A stretch of 28,720 bases of DNA, taken from the NCBI GenBank assembly GCA_964424455.1, contig CAYRJA010000034.1, positions 1 through 28,720 of the forward strand. Reading direction: 5' to 3'. Shown piece after piece: positions 25,264 through 28,720 of the stretch. Each line of letters starts with the position of its first letter. Positions within the stretch are counted from its first letter, which is position 1. The stretch comes from CAYRJA01 sp964424455 (lineage in GTDB: Bacteria; Bacteroidota; Bacteroidia; Chitinophagales; UBA10324). The notes under the pieces were generated by a model, which ran no database searches, was not told where the DNA came from, and saw only the letters and a list, made by a program, of their open reading frames with translations. A program made the translations under genes and the position numbers.

Positions 25264-25296
25264 GATTTTGTTCTATAGGGTTTTAAAAGGGGACGG

Positions 25297-25304
25297 CAAA
25301 TATA
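25297..25304 (-). promoter_or_regulatory. -7 element of the rpsF operon
   Basis: On the minus strand TATATTTG (25304-25297) is a perfect TAnnTTTG -7 element, 33 bases before the rpsF ATG. A TTGC sequence 17 bases upstream is a weak -33 candidate. Confidence 0.6.
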
Positions 25305-25397
25305 GAAAAACATTACAAAAAGCAACCACTATCGGGAAAGATTTCCTAATAAATATCTGATTCAGTATATGCCGGATTATGAAATTTGTGTTCTGTA

Positions 25398-25997
25398 CTA
25401 TTTTTTGTGCCTCTTTCTTAGTACTTCCGTCACTTCTTGCAGGGAAGTGTCCGACGCTTCTAATAAGACAAGAAGATGATAGAGCAAATCGGCAGATTCC
25501 TCTTTTAGCAATTCTTTATTCGGTTTCATGGCTTCAATCACTGTTTCTGTGGCTTCTTCGCCTACCTTTTGAGCAATCTTGGCAATGCCTGAATTGAAAA
25601 GTTTAGTGGTATAAGAACTTTCTGACGGGTTCTTCCTTCTGTCTTTGATAATCGAAACAAGTTCATTCAGAAAATTTTCTGAACGGTTTATTTCATCAAA
25701 GCAAGTATCTGAGCCGGTGTGGCAGACAGGTCCGGTTGGGTTAGCATAAATTAAAATCGTATCGCTATCGCAGTCAATTTTTGCTTCTACAAATTTTAAA
25801 TGATTGCCAGAGGTTTCTCCTTTCACCCATAAGCGGTTTTTTGAACGGCTGAAAAAAGTAACAAGTTTAGTTTCTAATGTTTGCTTAAATGCTTCTTCAT
25901 TCATGTAACCAAGCATCAGCACTTTTTGTGTTACAGCATCCTGAACGATAGCAGGAATTAAATTTTGCTTTTTGAAATCGGGAACTCTTGAACTCAC
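25398..25997 (-). CDS. hisIE: Bifunctional phosphoribosyl-AMP cyclohydrolase / phosphoribosyl-ATP pyrophosphatase
   Basis: This fused enzyme carries out histidine-synthesis steps 2 and 3. The N-terminal HisI domain (1-~105) shows MLGYMNEEAF, FSRSKNRLWVKGETSGNHL, and the metal motifs IDCDSDTILI and GPVCHTGSDTCF. The C-terminal HisE domain (~110-199) has KIAQKVGEEATETVIEA and ESADLLYHLLVLLE. The start overlaps the hisF stop by four bases. As the last histidine gene in the block, it ends 134 bases before the rpsF gene. Confidence 0.95.
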   Translation of the reverse strand: MSSRVPDFKKQNLIPAIVQDAVTQKVLMLGYMNEEAFKQTLETKLVTFFSRSKNRLWVKGETSGNHLKFVEAKIDCDSDTILIYANPTGPVCHTGSDTCFDEINRSENFLNELVSIIKDRRKNPSESSYTTKLFNSGIAKIAQKVGEEATETVIEAMKPNKELLKEESADLLYHLLVLLEASDTSLQEVTEVLRKRHKK

Positions 25998-26746
25998 CTT
26001 ACTGGAATATTTTGCCTGCGAAGATAAGTTTTCAATTCAGGGATAGGAATTTCTCCAAAGTGAAAAATACTTGCAGCCAGTGCTGCATCCGCTTTCCCTT
26101 CTGTAAATACTTCGGTAAAATGTTCCTTCTTCCCTGCGCCGCCGGAAGCTATCACCGGAATATTCACTAATTCCGAAACTGCTTTTGTAATCTCTATTGC
26201 AAAACCGTTTTTAGTTCCGTCATTTTTCATGCTCGTCAGTAAAATTTCTCCAGCGCCTCTGTCGGTTCCTTCTTTAATCCATGACAGCGTTTCTTTTTCG
26301 GTAGCTTCTCTTCCTCCTTTCACAAAAACCATCCATTTGTCATTTACAAGATTGGTATCCACCGCTAAAACCACGCATTGACTTCCGAACGCTTTTGCCA
26401 TCCGGTTGATAAGTTCCGGATTTTTTACTGCGGAAGAATTAACAGATACTTTGTCTGCACCTGCCTGTAACAGCGTTTCTACATCCTGCTCTGAACTAAT
26501 GCCGCCACCGACAGTAAACGGAATGTTTATGGCTGAGGCAACATTCTTCACCAATGCGGCAAATGTTTTTCTTTTTTCAACTGTAGCAGTAATGTCAAGA
26601 AAGACTAACTCATCTGCGCCCTGTTCGCTGTATGCAGTTGCCAACTCCACCGGATCTCCTGCATGACGGATATTGACGAAGTTTACACCTTTTACGGTTT
26701 GTCCGTCTTTAATATCGAGGCAGGGGATGATTCTTTTCTTTAACAT
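25994..26746 (-). CDS. hisF: Imidazole glycerol phosphate synthase subunit HisF
   Basis: HisF is the cyclase half of IGP synthase; with HisH it makes IGP and AICAR. The TIM barrel carries catalytic D11 in PCLDIKDGQTVKG and D130 in VLAVDTNL, with phosphate loops TVGGGI and PVIASGGAGK. The ATG at 26746 starts MLKKRIIPCLDIK, a family-standard N-terminus; an in-frame TTG one codon earlier is not needed. The first 57 bases recur, broken, at 27205-27260, so the 5' end seems to have been replaced when the DUF433 module arrived. hisH is not in the window. Confidence 0.96.
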   Translation of the reverse strand: MLKKRIIPCLDIKDGQTVKGVNFVNIRHAGDPVELATAYSEQGADELVFLDITATVEKRKTFAALVKNVASAINIPFTVGGGISSEQDVETLLQAGADKVSVNSSAVKNPELINRMAKAFGSQCVVLAVDTNLVNDKWMVFVKGGREATEKETLSWIKEGTDRGAGEILLTSMKNDGTKNGFAIEITKAVSELVNIPVIASGGAGKKEHFTEVFTEGKADAALAASIFHFGEIPIPELKTYLRRQNIPVR

Positions 26747-26763
26747 CAATAAACTTATTACAA

Positions 26764-26931
26764 TTATTTCATTTCTCTTATTCTAAGCTTTTCGTCGTCA
26801 AGAACAGAGAAATTATTTTTCAACATTGTCTGATTTTCACTTAATACAAATTCAACAAGTGAACATTTCTTTTTTTCTTCGATACCTGATAAGCGCAAAA
26901 GAAGAATTCGTAATGCGGAAGATTTATCATG
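26764..26931 (-). pseudogene. Truncated DUF5615 PIN-like toxin remnant
   Basis: A minus-strand frame, open directly after the DUF433 gene and ending at a TAA (26766-26764), reads ALRILLLRLSGIEE, a charged helix SLVEFVLSENQTML, and FSVLDDEKLRIREMK. That is the pattern of the C-terminal third of DUF5615 toxins (LLRL strand, helix, then a final RIR strand). The N-terminal part with the catalytic aspartates is missing, and no start codon is placed in frame. DUF5615 genes usually sit immediately downstream of a DUF433 antitoxin gene, as here. It overlaps the end of the DUF433 gene by a few bases. Confidence 0.6.
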
Positions 26932-27160
26932 CTACCTTATAAATAATTTCATTTTTTACTGACTCAGCAGCAAATTGCAAGCAAGCAGAAATATCTTCAG
27001 CAGAAATAGAAATATAGCCGGACAAAATCTGCTTTTGTGTTTCACCCGCTGCTAACTTTTCCAATATTAAATCAACAGGAATTCGGGTTCCTTTAATAAC
27101 CGGCTTGCCAAACATAATTTTCGGATCGGAGGTAATGTGTTGACGCCATTGAATTTCCAT
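26927..27160 (-). CDS. DUF433-family antitoxin-like protein
   Basis: This 77-residue protein has the DUF433 hallmarks: HITSDPKIMFGKPVIKGTRIPVDLILEKLAAGETQKQILSGY (in parts), followed by ISAEDISACLQFAAE. The fold is a winged-helix-like domain, commonly the antitoxin partner of DUF5615 PIN-like toxins. Here only a fragment of the toxin is left downstream, so it is an orphan antitoxin. The gene and the toxin fragment lie between two copies of the hisF 5' end, consistent with arrival as one block. The ATG at 27160 is well placed. Confidence 0.85.
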   Translation of the reverse strand: MEIQWRQHITSDPKIMFGKPVIKGTRIPVDLILEKLAAGETQKQILSGYISISAEDISACLQFAAESVKNEIIYKVA

Positions 27161-27204
27161 AGAGAAAAGTTTATTACAAAGGTACAGGAATATCCGAAAC
27201 TTTA

Positions 27205-27260
27205 TTTTACGGTTTGTCCGTCTTTAATATCGAGGCAGGGATGATTCGTTTTTTTAGCAT
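27205..27260 (-). pseudogene. Fossil duplicate of the first 19 codons of hisF
   Basis: A 36-base stretch (27205-27240) is identical to 26690-26725 inside hisF. After a one-base deletion the next 20 bases match 17 of 20 up to the ATG (27260-27258 on the minus strand). In total 53 of 57 aligned positions agree. The deletion breaks the frame after MLKKRII. Matching stops sharply outside this interval on both sides. The likely history is that this was the original hisF start. Confidence 0.9.
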
Positions 27261-27277
27261 AATATAACAGAATGAAA

Positions 27278-27652
27278 TTACCAGATTCTCTTTACTCCAT
27301 ATAAATCAAAATTTGCGTCAGCACTTATAATAGAAAAGTTTTCATGAATAGATTGAGCAATTAATAATCTGTCGAAAGGATCACGATGATGAAAGGGTAA
27401 TTCTGTAATAATTTCAAGATGCTCTTTACTGACAGGAAGATGAAAGTATCCTTGTAAAGAAGTCAACTCATTAAATTCAATATGCAGTTCCAGTTTACCT
27501 ATAGAATACTTTATGGCAATTTCCCATAATGAAGCAATACTGATAAACATAATATTATCCTGTGAAGTAATAGCTTGTTTAGCTACAACAGAAAGCCGGT
27601 AGTCCCCACTTTCAAACCAAAGGAACGCCTGTGTATCAAGCAGTAAATTCAT
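27278..27652 (-). CDS. VapC-type PIN-domain toxin
   Basis: This 124-residue PIN-domain ribonuclease belongs to the type II VapBC class. Acidic active-site residues are in place: D6 in LLLDTQAFLW, E44 in SLWEIAIK, D94 (with D91) in HHRDPFDRLLIAQ and D112/D116 in SADANFD. It should cleave tRNA or rRNA when freed from its antitoxin. It overlaps the antitoxin gene upstream by four bases (ATGA). All key residues are intact, so it is probably active. It sits between hisA and the broken hisF head on the same strand. Confidence 0.92.
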   Translation of the reverse strand: MNLLLDTQAFLWFESGDYRLSVVAKQAITSQDNIMFISIASLWEIAIKYSIGKLELHIEFNELTSLQGYFHLPVSKEHLEIITELPFHHRDPFDRLLIAQSIHENFSIISADANFDLYGVKRIW

Positions 27653-27855
27653 TCTAAGTACTCCTTAAAATCATTCAGAGGTGCATCGAAATCAGAAGCT
27701 ATTTTTATTTTCCCTTGTAAGCGACCAAATATGGGCTGCACATTTTCCGATGATGAAAACTTCTCCTTTAGTTTCTCGATCTGTGCGAGTACTCTTTTAT
27801 CCTTAAGGTGCATCAGCCAGTCGAGCAGTTCTATTTTTTTTGCTGATAAATCCAT
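27649..27855 (-). CDS. VapB-like antitoxin with DUF2281-type C-terminus
   Basis: This 68-residue protein precedes vapC with a four-base overlap. The C-terminal segment GRLQGKIKIASDFDAPLNDFKEYLE closely follows the DUF2281 antitoxin tail (GKIxxxxDFDAPLxDFxEY), the part that wraps its toxin. The N-terminal half (KKIELLDWLMHLKDKRVLAQIEKLKEKF) is a helical segment like those of addiction-module component proteins, in place of a clear AbrB or ribbon-helix-helix fold. It should neutralise the adjacent VapC and repress the pair's transcription. Confidence 0.8.
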   Translation of the reverse strand: MDLSAKKIELLDWLMHLKDKRVLAQIEKLKEKFSSSENVQPIFGRLQGKIKIASDFDAPLNDFKEYLE

Positions 27856-27917
27856 AACGCAAATTTATGAAATTAACAATAAGTGGAAATATCTTCTAAG
27901 AGGGTATTTTATAAAGA

Positions 27918-28640
27918 TTATCGCTCAGCAAATTTTTTCAGCTCTTCTAATTTTATTTTCCCTTCATAAATGGCTTTGCCGATGATTACTCCTTCCAAAT
28001 TATTTTCGGCAAGAAGCTCAACATCTTTTATAGAGCCGACTCCTCCGCTGGCAATCAGTTTTAAATCTCTAAACTGCTCTTTTATTTTTTTGTACAGTTC
28101 AACAGAAGGTCCTTTCAGCGTTCCGTCTTTGGAAATATCGGTACACATTACATACTGAATTCCTTTCTCTATATAATCGTTAATAAAATCATACACAAAC
28201 AGATTGCTGTCCTGCTGCCAACCGTGAATCTGAATTTTTTCTTTGCTCACATCAGCGCCGATAATAATTCTATCCGTACCATAAATTTTTATCCATCGCT
28301 CTACTGTTTCTTTTGATTTCACCGCAATGCTGCCAAGCGTTACTTGCGTGGCTCCACATTCAAAAGGAATCTTCATCATCTCATCCGAACTGATTCCGCC
28401 TCCAAAGTCCACTTGCAGTTTAGTTTTAGCAGTAATTTTCTCCAGCACTTTATAATTGATAATTTTTCCCTGCTTTGCTCCGTCTAAATCAACAATATGC
28501 AAATATTTCAATCCTGCGTCTTCAAATTCCTTTGCCACTTCCAACGGGTTCTCATTGTAAATGGTTTTTTGATTGTAATCGCCTTGATACAGACGAACGC
28601 ATTTCCCTTCAATAATATCTATGGCGGGAATGATTCTCAT
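27918..28640 (-). CDS. hisA: Phosphoribosylformimino-5-aminoimidazole carboxamide ribotide isomerase
   Basis: HisA isomerises ProFAR to PRFAR, the substrate of HisF/HisH. The half-barrel repeats each carry a catalytic aspartate: D8 in IPAIDIIEGKCVRLYQGDY and D130 in IIIGADVSK. Other sites are VDFGGGIS, TDISKDGTLKGPS and LIASGGVGS. The 240 residues are full length. The usual neighbour downstream is hisF, but here the toxin-antitoxin and DUF433 modules intervene. hisH and the earlier histidine genes would lie beyond the right edge. Confidence 0.96.
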   Translation of the reverse strand: MRIIPAIDIIEGKCVRLYQGDYNQKTIYNENPLEVAKEFEDAGLKYLHIVDLDGAKQGKIINYKVLEKITAKTKLQVDFGGGISSDEMMKIPFECGATQVTLGSIAVKSKETVERWIKIYGTDRIIIGADVSKEKIQIHGWQQDSNLFVYDFINDYIEKGIQYVMCTDISKDGTLKGPSVELYKKIKEQFRDLKLIASGGVGSIKDVELLAENNLEGVIIGKAIYEGKIKLEELKKFAER

Positions 28641-28665
28641 TACTTATGAATTATTAATTCTAAAT

Positions 28666-28717
28666 GGCTTTGTTGCATGAAAACTACAAGTAAAGGCAGG
28701 TAAGTATAAAAGAAAAA
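28666..28717. repeat. Right copy of the contig-terminal inverted repeat
   Basis: This copy is inverted relative to 1-52, with 48 exact bases (28670-28717) and 50 of 52 overall. It begins GGCTTTGTTGCATG, 25 bases after the hisA start codon. See the left copy. If it is an insertion-sequence end, the element separates hisA from the upstream histidine genes. Confidence 0.85.
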
Positions 28718-28720
28718 AGG

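Larger units (their letters stand above)
244..26472. repeat. Dispersed motif TGTTACA/TGTAACA (best form GTGTTACAG), 39 sites
   Basis: Hand-counted first bases of the 7-mer, plus orientation: 244, 1186, 1664, 2685, 2975, 4307, 5278, 8215, 10072, 11483, 11785, 12506, 13741, 14475, 15459, 15609, 18656, 20159, 20507, 21342, 25929. Minus orientation: 2161, 2458, 4148, 5821, 7456, 8065, 8086, 11318, 11945, 12392, 14365, 16187, 17017, 21666, 22598, 24268, 24623, 26466. In TGTTACA orientation the next base is G in 28 of 39 and the preceding base is G in 19 and C in 12. The 9-mer GTGTTACAG occurs 15 times. Five sites are intergenic; the rest lie in genes, read as Val-Thr or as Val/Leu-Leu-Gln/His. The function is unknown. 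Confidence 0.85.

Noticed and set aside
244..26472. TGTTACA excess as a by-product of Val-Thr codon choice
   Set aside because: Many coding copies do read Val-Thr, but about eight are in another frame (Leu-Gln or Leu-His) and five lie outside genes at a similar excess. Other Val-Thr pairs in the window use GTT ACT, GTA ACC and similar. A proper codon-shuffle test is still decisive.
244..26472. KOPS- or Chi-like polar signal
   Set aside because: The orientations are nearly equal (21 and 18 by hand count), with no change of bias along the window.
1..28720. Linear phage or plasmid with terminal inverted repeats
   Set aside because: All genes are chromosomal housekeeping or ordinary accessory genes; there is no replication, capsid or partition gene.

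Overview
The window reads as chromosomal DNA of a Bacteroidota bacterium, probably near the Chitinophagales/Sphingobacteriales; the exact rank is inference. Three lines of evidence point there. Two secreted proteins end in type IX secretion (T9SS) sorting domains. Promoter-like TAnnTTTG elements lie upstream of several genes. Families typical of the phylum occur, including DUF4476 and lipid-anchored or secreted proteins with short MKK signal peptides. Base composition is AT-rich, by eye about 38-40% GC. No tRNA, rRNA, CRISPR array or phage structural gene was seen.

Layout. Positions 1-52 and 28666-28717 are near-identical inverted repeats, so both edges probably lie in copies of one repeat, possibly an insertion sequence. 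A plus-strand housekeeping run follows (456-6528): pepP, pssA, purS, rsmI, lnt, an inositol-phosphatase-like gene and a secreted thioredoxin. Next come a T9SS cargo protein, a DUF4476 protein, and a minus-strand pair (YjjG-like phosphatase and kbl). A membrane TPR protein, a PrsW-like protease and a YvlD-like membrane protein follow. At 13761-18365 a minus-strand block holds a His/Cys-rich membrane protein with an ECF sigma factor, then miaA, a pRiA4b-ORF3-like acidic protein, ispD and queA. At 18618-21561 there are three exported proteins, followed by a TerC-family membrane protein. At 22754-23939 a tightly overlapping pair encodes a J-domain-like coiled-coil protein and a HIRAN-domain protein. 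The rpsF-rpsR-rplI operon follows, with a strong terminator. The window closes with histidine genes (hisA, hisF, hisIE) interrupted by a VapBC toxin-antitoxin pair and a DUF433 module with a toxin remnant.

Two signals stand out. First, the short motif TGTTACA (best form GTGTTACAG) occurs 39 times by hand count, against roughly 6 expected. It lies on both strands, in genes and between genes, and in two codon frames. This looks like a genome-wide interspersed signal, possibly of the DNA-uptake-sequence type. Second, the DUF433 module between hisA and hisF is flanked by two copies of the first ~19 codons of hisF. The outer copy is frameshifted, as if incoming DNA replaced the head of hisF and left the old head as a fossil.
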